Assembly (NCBI GenBank): GCA_964403795.1
Contig: CAYOHP010000153.1
Coordinates: 1-15,410 of the forward strand
Direction of reading: 5' to 3'
Length of the DNA: 15,410 nucleotides
From: CAYOHP01 sp964403795 [NCBI: uncultured bacterium]
GTDB lineage: Bacteria > Muiribacteriota > UBA6191 > CAZXTJ01
The notes beneath the pieces were generated by a model. The model saw only the letters and a list, made by a program, of their open reading frames with translations. It made no database searches and was not told the DNA's origin. A program made the translations under genes and the position numbers. The stretch's first letter is position 1. Every line of letters starts with the position of its first letter. This document shows positions 6,016 through 13,390 of the stretch, piece by piece.

Positions 6016-8534
6016 ACCCGGGTGCCGAGCTCGAAGCCCGCTATGCGTTGGGCGGGGAGCTCGGACGGGGCGGTTTCGGGGTGGTCTACCGGGGCGTCCG
6101 GCGTTCCGACGGCGTCGAGGTCGCCATCAAGTTCCATCGCTCCGGCGTCCTGGCCGGGGCCCGGGAGCGGGTCCGGAGGGAGGCCGCGCTCCTCGCCCGG
6201 CTCTCGATCCCCGGACTGGTGCCGATCCTGGACGTGGTCGACGACCCGGAAGGTCTGGCGCTGGTCTATCCGCTGGTCGCGGGCGTCCCGATCGGCGCTC
6301 GGGTGGCTGCCCGCCGCCCCGGCCCGGCCGAGGTCGCCGCCTGGGTGGCGAGCCTCGGGGAGAGCCTCGATGCCCTGCACCGGGAGGGCTGCGTCCACCG
6401 CGACGTGAAGCCCGAGAACATCCTGGTCGACGACTCGGGACGACCGGTGCTGATCGACTATGGGCTGCTCCGGGAGGTCGAAGGCGGGACCCTGACCGCC
6501 AGCGGGCTGGTGGTCGGGACTCCCTCGTTCATGGCTCCCGAGGCGCTGCGGGGGGAACGGGCGACTCCCGCCTGGGACCTCTGGGGGCTGGCGGCCACCG
6601 CCTACTTCGGCTTGACCGGGCGGGTGCCGTTCGAAGGCGAGGCCCCGTTGCCGATCCTGGCGGCGGCCGGGGCGACCCGGTTCCGCTCCCTGGTGGAGGT
6701 CGAGGACGCCTACCGGGAGCCGCTCCGGAGCTGGTTCGCCACCGCCTTCGCAGCGGAACCTGCGCGCCGCTTCCGTACCGGGGCGGCGATGGCGCGGGCC
6801 CTCGACCGGGCGCTCGCCGACCCAGCCAAGATCCCTGCCGCCGAGGCCGCCACCCGGGTGGTGGCGGCACCTCCGGTGCGGGGACCCGCCACCCCTCCGG
6901 TCCGGGGGAGACCCCGGACCAGCCGCACCGGGGTGTTCGCCTCGGTCGCGCTCCTCGGCGCGGTCGGCCTGTTGGCCGCGGCGTTGGCGCTCCTGGCTCC
7001 TCTCCCCCAGGAGCCGGGAGGGCAGTTCCGGGATCCGGATCCGCAGGCCGGGACGACCGGCGGGCCCGACCCGACCACCGGCTCGGGCACGGCGTTCGAG
7101 TCCGACGGTCCGGGCCGCACCCCGCCGCTCCCGGTGCCCGACCAGGGCGTCCTGGACGCGGCCCGGGACCAGCTCGCCAACGCCCAGGGCCTGTGGGTCG
7201 ACCGAGCGGACCGGCTGCTCCCGCCCGGGACCGAGGCGTCGGTCCCGCCCGAGCACCGTCGGCCGCTCCTGTGCGGCGATCCCCTCCTCTGGCTCCGGGT
7301 CCTCGAGGCCATGCCCGCTCTCGATCGGCTCTCCGCCTGGGTGGCCCGGGGTGGGCGGGCGGGCGACCTCTCGCCCGGGGTGCTGGCGGGCCTCCTCGAT
7401 CTCGACGCCCGCCTGGCCGCCGAGGGCCTCCCCCGGAGCCTCGGATTGCTCTCGCCCTGGCAGGAGCCCCGTGCCCCGGGTGGCGAAGGCGAGCCGGAGG
7501 ATTCGGGCGAGGACCTGGGAGCAGGGGCCTCCGGGGGGCAGAGGTCCGATTCCCGGTCCCGCTGGTTCCGGCTGGCGCGCCTCAGGCTGGGGGAGGCCAA
7601 GGCCGGAATGGAGCGGAAGCGTCTGGCCCTCGAAGCTGGCGGTCCCGGGATCCCCGAGGAGATCGTCACCCTTTCGGCCTCCAGTGCCGAACTCCTCTCG
7701 GCCCGGAACCTCCGGCGCCTGGTGGCCTCCGGCTTCCGCTTTCCGTGGCTGCGCACCGCCCTGGCCCGCTGGCTGGCCCCCGAGATCGACGCCTTCTCGG
7801 TCTCGCTCCAGGCGCTGGCCCGGGCCCTGGCCCGCAGCCCCGAGGCCCGGGCCTGGGCCGCCGAAGAACTCTGGGACGGGGAGCTCGAGAGCGCCATGGT
7901 GCTGCTCCGCAGCCACCTGGCGGTCCTTCCCCTGGAGCGGATCCTCGGCACGCCCTTGCCCGAGGACCTCGCCGGGCTCGCGCTGCGCTTCACCCTGGTC
8001 CGCCATCGCCGCTGGGCACTCAGCATCCGGGAGGACGACCCGGTCTCCCAGGAGGAGGGCTTCGCCGAGGAGTTCGAGCTGGGGAACAGGATCCTGGCGA
8101 GCCGGCCCGACACCCCGGAGCTCCAGGCGGTCTGGAACCAGACCTGGGAGCGGCTGGCCGGGACCCACCTGGCGGTGGGAGACCTGGCTGGGATCGCGGA
8201 ACTCGACCGCCTGCGCGCCCGGGTCCAGGGACCGGGTGCCCAGAAGGCCCAGGCCTGGATGGACATGCGATTGGCCCTGGCCCTGGCCGGGACCGGCGAG
8301 CCGATGGGGCTCACGCCGGAGCGGATCCGCAGGCTGGCGGCCTCGGCCCTCTCCGATCCCAAGCTGGCGAGCCACTTCCGGGAGGCGGAACTCCCGGTGA
8401 CCGAGGACCGGAGACCCACCTTCGGACTGCGGACCCCCGGGGAGCTCGCGTCCCGGCTGCGGCACCTGGCGGACCGGGCCGAGGCGGCCGGCGCCTCCGG
8501 GGCCGATGCCACGGCCGGCGCTCCCGGGCGATGA
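6012..8534 (+). CDS. Membrane-anchored Ser/Thr protein kinase 2 with large unknown ectodomain
   Basis: Hanks-type kinase, 840 residues. Kinase domain about 11-265: ELGRGGFGVVYRG loop, K40 in VAIKFHR, HRDVKPENIL with D131, IDYG with D149 (the usual DFG Phe is Tyr), and GTPSFMAPE. All residues needed for phosphotransfer are present. A basic/proline linker precedes one membrane helix at about 308-330 (VFASVALLGAVGLLAAALAL). The remaining roughly 510 residues begin with a Gly/Pro/Asp-rich spacer and become a long helical region, interrupted by an acidic Gly-rich insert near 485-515. This part shows no recognised domain; the segment VWNQTWERLAGTHLAVGD is weakly TPR-like. It should lie outside the cytoplasmic membrane as a sensor. 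The GTG start overlaps the stop of the PH-like gene. The stop abuts the convergent reductase gene with no gap. Confidence 0.9.
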   Translation: MNPGAELEARYALGGELGRGGFGVVYRGVRRSDGVEVAIKFHRSGVLAGARERVRREAALLARLSIPGLVPILDVVDDPEGLALVYPLVAGVPIGARVAARRPGPAEVAAWVASLGESLDALHREGCVHRDVKPENILVDDSGRPVLIDYGLLREVEGGTLTASGLVVGTPSFMAPEALRGERATPAWDLWGLAATAYFGLTGRVPFEGEAPLPILAAAGATRFRSLVEVEDAYREPLRSWFATAFAAEPARRFRTGAAMARALDRALADPAKIPAAEAATRVVAAPPVRGPATPPVRGRPRTSRTGVFASVALLGAVGLLAAALALLAPLPQEPGGQFRDPDPQAGTTGGPDPTTGSGTAFESDGPGRTPPLPVPDQGVLDAARDQLANAQGLWVDRADRLLPPGTEASVPPEHRRPLLCGDPLLWLRVLEAMPALDRLSAWVARGGRAGDLSPGVLAGLLDLDARLAAEGLPRSLGLLSPWQEPRAPGGEGEPEDSGEDLGAGASGGQRSDSRSRWFRLARLRLGEAKAGMERKRLALEAGGPGIPEEIVTLSASSAELLSARNLRRLVASGFRFPWLRTALARWLAPEIDAFSVSLQALARALARSPEARAWAAEELWDGELESAMVLLRSHLAVLPLERILGTPLPEDLAGLALRFTLVRHRRWALSIREDDPVSQEEGFAEEFELGNRILASRPDTPELQAVWNQTWERLAGTHLAVGDLAGIAELDRLRARVQGPGAQKAQAWMDMRLALALAGTGEPMGLTPERIRRLAASALSDPKLASHFREAELPVTEDRRPTFGLRTPGELASRLRHLADRAEAAGASGADATAGAPGR

Positions 8535-9254
8535 TCAGGTCAGGCCGACCCGCTCGGGGGTCCAGAAGGGCTTGACCCTGAGGTCCTTGCGGGCGAAGCG
8601 GCCGGTGGCCAGGAGATGGTCCCGCAGCGCCATGCAGACGCCCATCTCGCCGCCGAGATAGGCGACCGTGGGGGCTCCCTCGGGGAGGGTCAGGTGGTCG
8701 AGCGCCGCGACCAGGGGCGCGGCGGAGGTCGCGGGACCGCCCCGCCGCAGGACCCACGCCACCGAGACGCCCGGGATCTCGCAGGGAACCAGATCGGATT
8801 CGTCCTCGACCGAGAGCACCATGGAGGCGGTGGCCCCCTCGGGGAGCGCCCCTGCCATCGAGAGCATGGGCCCGAGGCAGGTCTCGTCCCCCACGAAGAC
8901 GTGGTGCCGGGCGTGGCGGGCCACCACGAAGCTGCCCGCCGGGCCGTAGACCACCGTGGAATCGCCGGGCTTCGCCGCCTCGGCCCAGCGGCTCCCCGGG
9001 CCGCCCCCGTGGAGGTGCACCAGGAGCTCGCCCGAACCCCGCTCGGGGGAGTAGTTCCAGAGCGAGTAGGTGCGCAGCTCGGGCCCCTCGGGGGTGGCGG
9101 GTCCCACCTCGACCCGGAGCTGCTGGCCGGGGAGGAAGGGGAGACCGGCGAAGGCGGGGCCCCCGATCCGCACCCGCATGAGGCGGGCGCCGATCCGGGT
9201 CGCGTCCTGGATCGTGACCTCCCGGGGAGGGCTCTGGGGTCCCAGCGTGCGCAT
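8535..9254 (-). CDS. Siderophore-interacting-type FAD/NAD(P)H reductase
   Basis: 239 residues, close to the normal size of the SIP/ViuB family that reduces ferric siderophores in the cytoplasm using NAD(P)H or ferredoxin through FAD. N-terminal FAD-binding barrel: FLPGQQLRVEV (40-50), the flavin motif RTYSLWNY (61-68) and KPGDSTVVYGPAGSF (95-109). C-terminal part: VGDETCLGPM (121-130), which matches the GDETA-P signature, GGEMGVCMALRDHLL (201-215), and KPFWTPER at the end in place of the usual YW-G. It is the last gene of a four-gene minus-strand operon, 9 nt after the HprK-like gene. The start ATG at 9254 has only a weak GGGG upstream, consistent with translational coupling. A link to iron is supported by family knowledge only; no siderophore synthesis or uptake gene is in the window. 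Confidence 0.88.
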   Translation of the reverse strand: MRTLGPQSPPREVTIQDATRIGARLMRVRIGGPAFAGLPFLPGQQLRVEVGPATPEGPELRTYSLWNYSPERGSGELLVHLHGGGPGSRWAEAAKPGDSTVVYGPAGSFVVARHARHHVFVGDETCLGPMLSMAGALPEGATASMVLSVEDESDLVPCEIPGVSVAWVLRRGGPATSAAPLVAALDHLTLPEGAPTVAYLGGEMGVCMALRDHLLATGRFARKDLRVKPFWTPERVGLT

Positions 9255-9263
9255 GGGGCGATG

Positions 9264-10271
9264 CTACCCCGGGAAGAGCAGGGCGTGAGCCGCGTCGAGT
9301 TCGCCGGGAGGCAGGTAGCGGAGGCGCAGGCACTCGGTCCCGGCCACCACCTGCGCGGCGATCGACAGGCCGCGGCGATTCTCGGCGATCACCAGGTCGC
9401 GCCAGGGACCGGGGGCGAGACCCTCGGCCGGGAAGCGCTCCAGGCAGGAGAGCAGGGCGAAGAGGGCTTCGGCCCGGGCCATGGGCAAGAGCCGCGGTCC
9501 CTGGCCCGGGCCCGTCGGGTCGAGCAGCACCACCCGGCCTAGCGGCGCCGACTCGGGGCCGGGTGCCATGGGGGGAAGGATCCAGCCGCGCTCCCCGAAG
9601 GCGTCCGTGGGCGCGAGCCCGGTGGCGCCGGCCGGGGCATGGACCACCCGGAGCCGGCGCGGCAAGGCGAGCAGGCGCACCGGTGGGTCCGGGGGTGAGG
9701 CCGGTCCCGTCGACGACCCGGACCCCGGGGCGCCGGGTCGCGCTCGGGCGACCTCCTCGACCAGCGCGTCCTCGTCCCCGAGCACCGCCAGGCCGCGCCC
9801 CAGGGACCGGACCGAGAGCGAGGTCTTGCCGGCCCCGGACTCGCCGAGGAGCAGGGTGCCCTGCCCGTCCCGGGCCACCGACGCGGCATGGAAGGCGGTG
9901 CGCCCCAGCCCCGCCGAGGCCCCCAGGAAGCGCGTCCCGGTGGCGATCCGACCCCAGGTGGCGAGCACCACCTCGTCGCTCCGGGCCGGGGCGTGGACGA
10001 TCACCTCGGCGACCGGGATGTCGGGCCGCCAGCGGACCAGGAGCTCGGGGGTCACCCGAGCCGCCAACCAGCCGGGATGGGCGAAGGCCGAGGCCTCGCT
10101 CTCGCCGGGAGCGAGCCCCCGGACCGCCACCGAGAACCCCGGGAGCCGGGCGGGCCGGGGCCGGGAGAAGGGGTTGAGCTCGGCCTCGAGCCCGGCCAGG
10201 ACCGCGGGGTCGGGGATCGCCACCCGGACCTCGACCGGGGAGCCGTGGATCCAGGCCCGAAGGGTCCTCAC
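9264..10271 (-). CDS. HPr kinase-like P-loop kinase
   Basis: 335 residues. The centre carries a P-loop preceded by a His-containing strand as in HPr kinase/phosphorylase: FHAASVARDGQGTLLLGESG, then AGKTSLS, with Walker A GESGAGKT at 143-150. An acidic strand follows (LAVLGDEDALVEE), in the position of the second nucleotide-binding motif. The canonical HprK N-terminal half is replaced by about 130 unrelated residues, so this is an HprK-related kinase rather than carbon-catabolite HprK. Such proteins phosphorylate peptides or small molecules in RiPP pathways (for example the lasso peptide paeninodin), or accompany exopolysaccharide genes. GTG at 10271 overlaps the stop of the nucleotidyltransferase gene (GTGA) with GGGAGGG upstream, so the two are co-translated. 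Its substrate is unknown. Confidence 0.85.
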   Translation of the reverse strand: MRTLRAWIHGSPVEVRVAIPDPAVLAGLEAELNPFSRPRPARLPGFSVAVRGLAPGESEASAFAHPGWLAARVTPELLVRWRPDIPVAEVIVHAPARSDEVVLATWGRIATGTRFLGASAGLGRTAFHAASVARDGQGTLLLGESGAGKTSLSVRSLGRGLAVLGDEDALVEEVARARPGAPGSGSSTGPASPPDPPVRLLALPRRLRVVHAPAGATGLAPTDAFGERGWILPPMAPGPESAPLGRVVLLDPTGPGQGPRLLPMARAEALFALLSCLERFPAEGLAPGPWRDLVIAENRRGLSIAAQVVAGTECLRLRYLPPGELDAAHALLFPG

Positions 10272-11338
10272 GTCCCGGCCCTCCCCGCATCCGGGTCCCC
10301 GACCAGACCCAGCCGGCGGGCCCAGAGGCCGAGCAGCCCGGGCGCACGGTAGCGCTCGGCCAGCTCGCCGGCCGGAGGCATCAGCACCGCCGCCAGCACC
10401 CGGAGCCGGGCCGAGGTCCCGGGCAGGAGCGGCAGGAAGCGGGCGAGCCGCCGGTCCCGGTAGTCGTGGCGGCCCTCGACCAGACGGGCCACCAGGGCCT
10501 CGCCTTCCGCCCATTCGCCGGGCGCAAGCCCCAGGCCCCACGGGATCCTCAGGCCGATCACCCGGGAGGCCACCGAGAGCGCCAGGCGCAGGAGCGGCCC
10601 CATCCCCAGCCGGGCGGCCAACTGCGAAGCCCTGCCCAGGTCCGGGCCTCCCCCCAGCACCAGCGCCAGGTCGGCGATCCAGCGGTCGCGCACGAACCAG
10701 TGCTTGGCGGCGTGGGCCCCCACCAGCACCACTTCTGCCTCTCGCGAGAGCGCCCCGTCCCGGGTCTCGGACCACCAGACCCCGGGGTCCTCCCGGACCA
10801 GCTCCCGCCACAGCGGGATCCGCGGGTTGAAGAGCCGGGTGGCCAGGTCGACTCCCATGCCGCGCTGCGTCACGAGCGGGACCGAGGCCGGCGACCGGAA
10901 GCCCAGGGGGTGGAGCCGGAACCCGTCGGACTCGAGGAGCCCACAGGCGGCTTCGAGCGATCCGTCGGGGACCAGGAGGTCGATGTCCTCGGCCGGGCGC
11001 AAGCCGGGGCTCGGGTAGCGGGGGAGCAGGGCCAGGCCCTTGATCGGCAGTGCCGGGATCCCGGCGGAGCCCAGCCGGTCGCGGATCTCGCGACCCAGCG
11101 AGAGGCGGGCCAGGCTCCCGGCCGAGACCGCCAGCCGGCATTCCCGGGCCCTGGCCGCGGCTCCCGGAGCCAGGGGGGCCCCGGCCGGGTCGGCCTCATG
11201 GTGGGCCAGGCACAGCGGCCAGAGGTCGGTGGTGGTGGGGAGCGGCTCCCCGGCGGACACGCGGCCCGGATCGCCGAGACCTGCCAGCCAGCGCAACGCG
11301 GCGCGGGCCCGGGCGGACCCGGGAGCGGGGTCCTTCAC
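10268..11338 (-). CDS. Nucleotidyltransferase family protein (NTP_transf_5-like)
   Basis: 356 residues. The signature of the 'uncharacterised nucleotidyltransferase' family (PF14907) is clear: GIPALPIKGLALL (about 93-105) followed by GLRPAEDIDLLV, in which R114 and the metal-binding pair D118/D120 are present. Further on come GVDLATRLFNPRIPLW and LVGAHAAKHWFVRDRWIADLAL, matching the later His/Trp-rich family region. These enzymes are predicted to transfer a nucleotide to an unknown acceptor and co-occur with HprK-like kinases in lasso peptide and exopolysaccharide loci. The GTG at 11338 has GGAG 8 nt upstream. The downstream HprK-like gene overlaps by 4 nt. I saw no precursor peptide, PqqD-like protein or lasso cyclase in the window. 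Confidence 0.85.
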   Translation of the reverse strand: MKDPAPGSARARAALRWLAGLGDPGRVSAGEPLPTTTDLWPLCLAHHEADPAGAPLAPGAAARARECRLAVSAGSLARLSLGREIRDRLGSAGIPALPIKGLALLPRYPSPGLRPAEDIDLLVPDGSLEAACGLLESDGFRLHPLGFRSPASVPLVTQRGMGVDLATRLFNPRIPLWRELVREDPGVWWSETRDGALSREAEVVLVGAHAAKHWFVRDRWIADLALVLGGGPDLGRASQLAARLGMGPLLRLALSVASRVIGLRIPWGLGLAPGEWAEGEALVARLVEGRHDYRDRRLARFLPLLPGTSARLRVLAAVLMPPAGELAERYRAPGLLGLWARRLGLVGDPDAGRAGT

Positions 11339-11381
11339 CGGGAAGCTCCGGGGCGTCGGCTCCCGACCTTCCCATGCGGTG

Positions 11382-12059
11382 TCACCGACCGCGGCGCGGA
11401 TCGGGGAGCTTCAGCACGAAGCCCCCGCCGCGGAGACGGTCGAGGTGTCCGTGGGTGCGGTTGCGCAGCTTCTCGAAGGCCGCTTCCAGCCCCTCGGGCA
11501 GGAGCTCGCGGGCGAGCAGCAGGCGGTGGGAGGCGCCGTTGCGATCGATCAGGGCGACCTCGGTGCGGATCAGGTGGGGGGCCAGCTCGTCGACCCGGGT
11601 GTCGTCCTGGGCCGAGGCGTAGAGGGCCAGCTGGGCCGAGTCCAGCGAGCGGGGCGAGATGTCCTCGGCCAGGCGGCGGACCACCGCCAGCGACCAGGGG
11701 GCGAGGTCGGCGGCGAAACGCTGGCGGTCGCGCTCGGAGCTGCCCTCGGTGGAGATGGATCCGTCGGTCTCGCCGGTCACGAACAGCGTGTACTCCCGGG
11801 TCTGGAAGGTGGTCACGCCGACGAGCACCGCGAACCCGGTGGCGGAGAGCAGGGTGGCGACGAGCCAAGCCGCCTGCACCAGCTCGCGGGGCTCCTCCGG
11901 CCAGCCGGGAAGCTGGGGCGAACCCAACACCGCCAGCACCGCGGCCAGCGCACCCAGCATCAGGCCCAGCATCAGGAGCCCTCGATTGGCGGCGTGCTGG
12001 CCCCGGAAGGTCGCCAGGAAGAGCTTGCCCGGGAGCGGTTCGTTGGCCTCGATGCGCAT
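11382..12059 (-). CDS. Two-helix membrane protein of unknown function
   Basis: 225 residues, family not recognised. Hydrophobic helices at about 28-46 (LLMLGLMLGALAAVLAVLG) and 62-84 (QAAWLVATLLSATGFAVLVG), joined by a short Pro-rich loop. A soluble C-terminal part of about 135 residues contains alternating beta-like strands (TLFVTGETDGSIST, RTEVALIDRNGASHRLLLA) and helices, and ends FVLKLPDPRRGR. By the positive-inside rule the soluble part is probably cytoplasmic. It is the first gene of the operon leading to the nucleotidyltransferase (43 nt gap), HprK-like kinase and reductase. There is no Shine-Dalgarno sequence at normal spacing; an extended -10 element ends 9 nt before the ATG, pointing to a leaderless or nearly leaderless mRNA. 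ATG 12059 is the only plausible start. Confidence 0.78.
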   Translation of the reverse strand: MRIEANEPLPGKLFLATFRGQHAANRGLLMLGLMLGALAAVLAVLGSPQLPGWPEEPRELVQAAWLVATLLSATGFAVLVGVTTFQTREYTLFVTGETDGSISTEGSSERDRQRFAADLAPWSLAVVRRLAEDISPRSLDSAQLALYASAQDDTRVDELAPHLIRTEVALIDRNGASHRLLLARELLPEGLEAAFEKLRNRTHGHLDRLRGGGFVLKLPDPRRGR

Positions 12060-12068
12060 GCGGGATCG

Positions 12069-12077
12069 ACTGTAGCA
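12069..12077 (-). promoter_or_regulatory. Extended -10 promoter element TGCTACAGT
   Basis: On the minus strand TGCTACAGT fits TGnTAnnnT, with TACAGT at 12074-12069. A start about 7 nt downstream would lie near 12062, only 3 nt from the ATG at 12059. This would make the four-gene operon mRNA essentially leaderless and explains the missing ribosome-binding site. A GGAGGGG further upstream is too far from the ATG to serve. Confidence 0.45.
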
Positions 12078-12149
12078 TCCCCTCCCGGAAGGGGTGCGGG
12101 CTCAGCGCCGCGAGGGAAGCAGCCGAATCCTCATGGTGGAGGTGTCCTC

Positions 12150-12959
12150 TTGACCAGGTGGAGGCGGGCCCGGTTCCGGGCGACGGCGGGATTCGCGGCC
12201 GCGGTGCTGGCTGCCGCGAACTCGGCGTCCGCCAAACCCAAGCCGACTCCGCTGGCACCGCTCGAACCGATGCCGGTGGCCGGCGCCTCGGCCCGGGCGG
12301 AGGCCCGCATGCTCCCGGTGGACCGGTCCCGCCTGGTGCCGGTCGGCGACTTCCGCCTCGAGGTCCGCGACGACGGCGTGGTCGAAGGGGTGACCGTGCG
12401 GGCGCTGGCCACCCTCCCGCACCGCTTCGGGCTGCGCACCGGCTGCCTGCTCTACCGGGTCGACGGCCACGAGGTGTTCCCGGCCGGGGTGGCCCGGGTC
12501 GTCGAGCTCCATCCCTTGGGGGAAGGCAGGGAGCGGGTGGTCATGACCGTGGCCGCGGACGTCGCCACGATCCGGTTCCCGGAACGGCCTACCGGTCGCT
12601 ACGGGTCGCCCCGCATCGACTGGGAGCCGGGCACCGCGCCTCCCGGCCATCGTTACTTCGTGCACCCCGACAACCTGACCGGGATGCCCGAGGCCGATTA
12701 CCGGCGCCTCACGGCGGGCAAGCTCTGGGTCGGGATGCCGAGCGCCCTGGTGCGCATGGCCCTGGGGAGACCCGATCGGGTGGAGCCGGTCGAGACCCGG
12801 TTCGGCACCCGGGAACGCTGGACCTATCCCGTGCACCACGCCCATTCCCGTTGGCTGTTCCTGGCGGGCGGCCAGCTCGCTTCCTGGCGGGACACCTGGT
12901 CGGAACCCGATCGGCCGAGCCCGCCGGGCTCGATCCTCAGCGCCGATCGCTGGTTCTGA
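12150..12959 (+). CDS. Exported protein with PDZ-like and BamE/SmpA-like domains
   Basis: 269 residues from a TTG start. TTG 12150 is chosen because GGTGGAGGTG precedes it and it restores a complete signal peptide: basic TRWRRARFRATAG, hydrophobic FAAAVLAAA, then cleavage site ASA-KP after residue 28; no ATG or GTG fits. Mature protein: a Pro/Ala linker, then a PDZ-like domain at about 62-140 (LVPVGDFRLEVRDDGVVEG..., LRTGCLLYRVDGHEV). About 188-250 resembles BamE/SmpA: LTAGKLWVGMPSALVRMALG, PDRVEP, RERWTYP, WLFLAGGQLASWRD. It has no lipobox Cys, unlike BamE. It probably resides in the periplasm; the combination suggests a binding or assembly role, but function is unknown. Divergent from the two-helix membrane protein (90 nt gap) and convergent with the GspG-like gene (8 nt gap). 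Confidence 0.82.
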   Translation: MTRWRRARFRATAGFAAAVLAAANSASAKPKPTPLAPLEPMPVAGASARAEARMLPVDRSRLVPVGDFRLEVRDDGVVEGVTVRALATLPHRFGLRTGCLLYRVDGHEVFPAGVARVVELHPLGEGRERVVMTVAADVATIRFPERPTGRYGSPRIDWEPGTAPPGHRYFVHPDNLTGMPEADYRRLTAGKLWVGMPSALVRMALGRPDRVEPVETRFGTRERWTYPVHHAHSRWLFLAGGQLASWRDTWSEPDRPSPPGSILSADRWF

Positions 12960-12978
12960 GCTCCCGGCTACCGGGAGC
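12960..12978. terminator. Hairpin between convergent genes
   Basis: GCTCCCGG-CTA-CCGGGAGC is a perfect 8-bp stem with a 3-nt loop. It begins one base after the TGA of the PDZ/BamE-like gene, and its loop is the stop codon (TAG on the minus strand) of the convergent GspG-like gene. It has no T-run on either side, so a bidirectional terminator would be atypical; it may instead block read-through or protect 3' ends. Confidence 0.5.
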
Positions 12979-13387
12979 GCGCCAGCGACGGAAGGTAGCG
13001 GACCAGGTCGTCGCCTTCCCCACGCTGGTCCAGCCCGTCGGGGCCTAGGCTGTAGACGATGGCTTTGCCGGGGTCGACCTGGAGCGGACGGCCCCAGGCG
13101 TCGATCCGGTCGCCGAGGAAGATCGCCTCCACCGGTCCGCCCGGGTCGTGACGGGTCTTCCGGCGGGCCTCGTCGACCGCCGCCACCACCTCGTCGAGGA
13201 CCTTCCGGGTCGCCTCCAAGGCCTGGGTCCGGTCCCGGCTCCGGGCGGTCCAGGTCGCCACCAGGGCGAACAGGATCGCGATCAGGACCGCCATCCGGCG
13301 CTCGGCCGGCGACCAGTGCAGCCGATCGGGCTCCGGGGCGGCGGGCGCAGGCTCCGGGGAGGTCGAGGTGCCGGGGTCGGGTGCCAC
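12968..13387 (-). CDS. GspG-like anchored protein (type II secretion pseudopilin-type C-terminal domain)
   Basis: 139 residues. A Pro/Ala-rich N-terminus (about 1-28) precedes one membrane helix at about 32-47 (MAVLIAILFALVATWT), then a charged helix (60-80). The C-terminal signature RIDAWGRPLQ (94-103) followed by AIVYSLGPDGLDQRGEGDDL (109-128) matches the major pseudopilin GspG calcium-site region (D-x-WG-x-P ... SxGpDG ... GgxxDDI). It lacks the prepilin cleavage site (G-F-T-L-x-E) ahead of the helix, so it is probably a stand-alone anchored relative rather than a real pseudopilin. GTG 13387 has no ribosome-binding site; an extended -10 element ends 6 nt upstream, so the mRNA probably starts at the GTG itself. 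No other secretion genes are nearby. Confidence 0.8.
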   Translation of the reverse strand: MAPDPGTSTSPEPAPAAPEPDRLHWSPAERRMAVLIAILFALVATWTARSRDRTQALEATRKVLDEVVAAVDEARRKTRHDPGGPVEAIFLGDRIDAWGRPLQVDPGKAIVYSLGPDGLDQRGEGDDLVRYLPSLARSR

Positions 13388-13390
13388 GGC

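Noticed and set aside
4131-8465. Very long minus-strand open frame of about 1440 codons
   Set aside because: It runs antisense to kinase 2 and has low-complexity Gly/Pro/Arg/Gln composition; the opposite strand carries clear kinase motifs. Only its 3' region overlaps other genes, in a different frame.
5798-8575. Plus-strand open frame of about 925 codons overlapping kinase 2
   Set aside because: Arg/Gly/Pro-rich shadow of kinase 2 in another frame.
9258-9266. TGCTACCCC as another extended -10 element
   Set aside because: It lacks the final T, points to the plus strand where no gene starts, and overlaps the stop of the HprK-like gene.
10466-13048. Plus-strand open frame of about 860 codons
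   Set aside because: It crosses three genes with recognisable motifs in other frames and has no protein-like pattern of its own.
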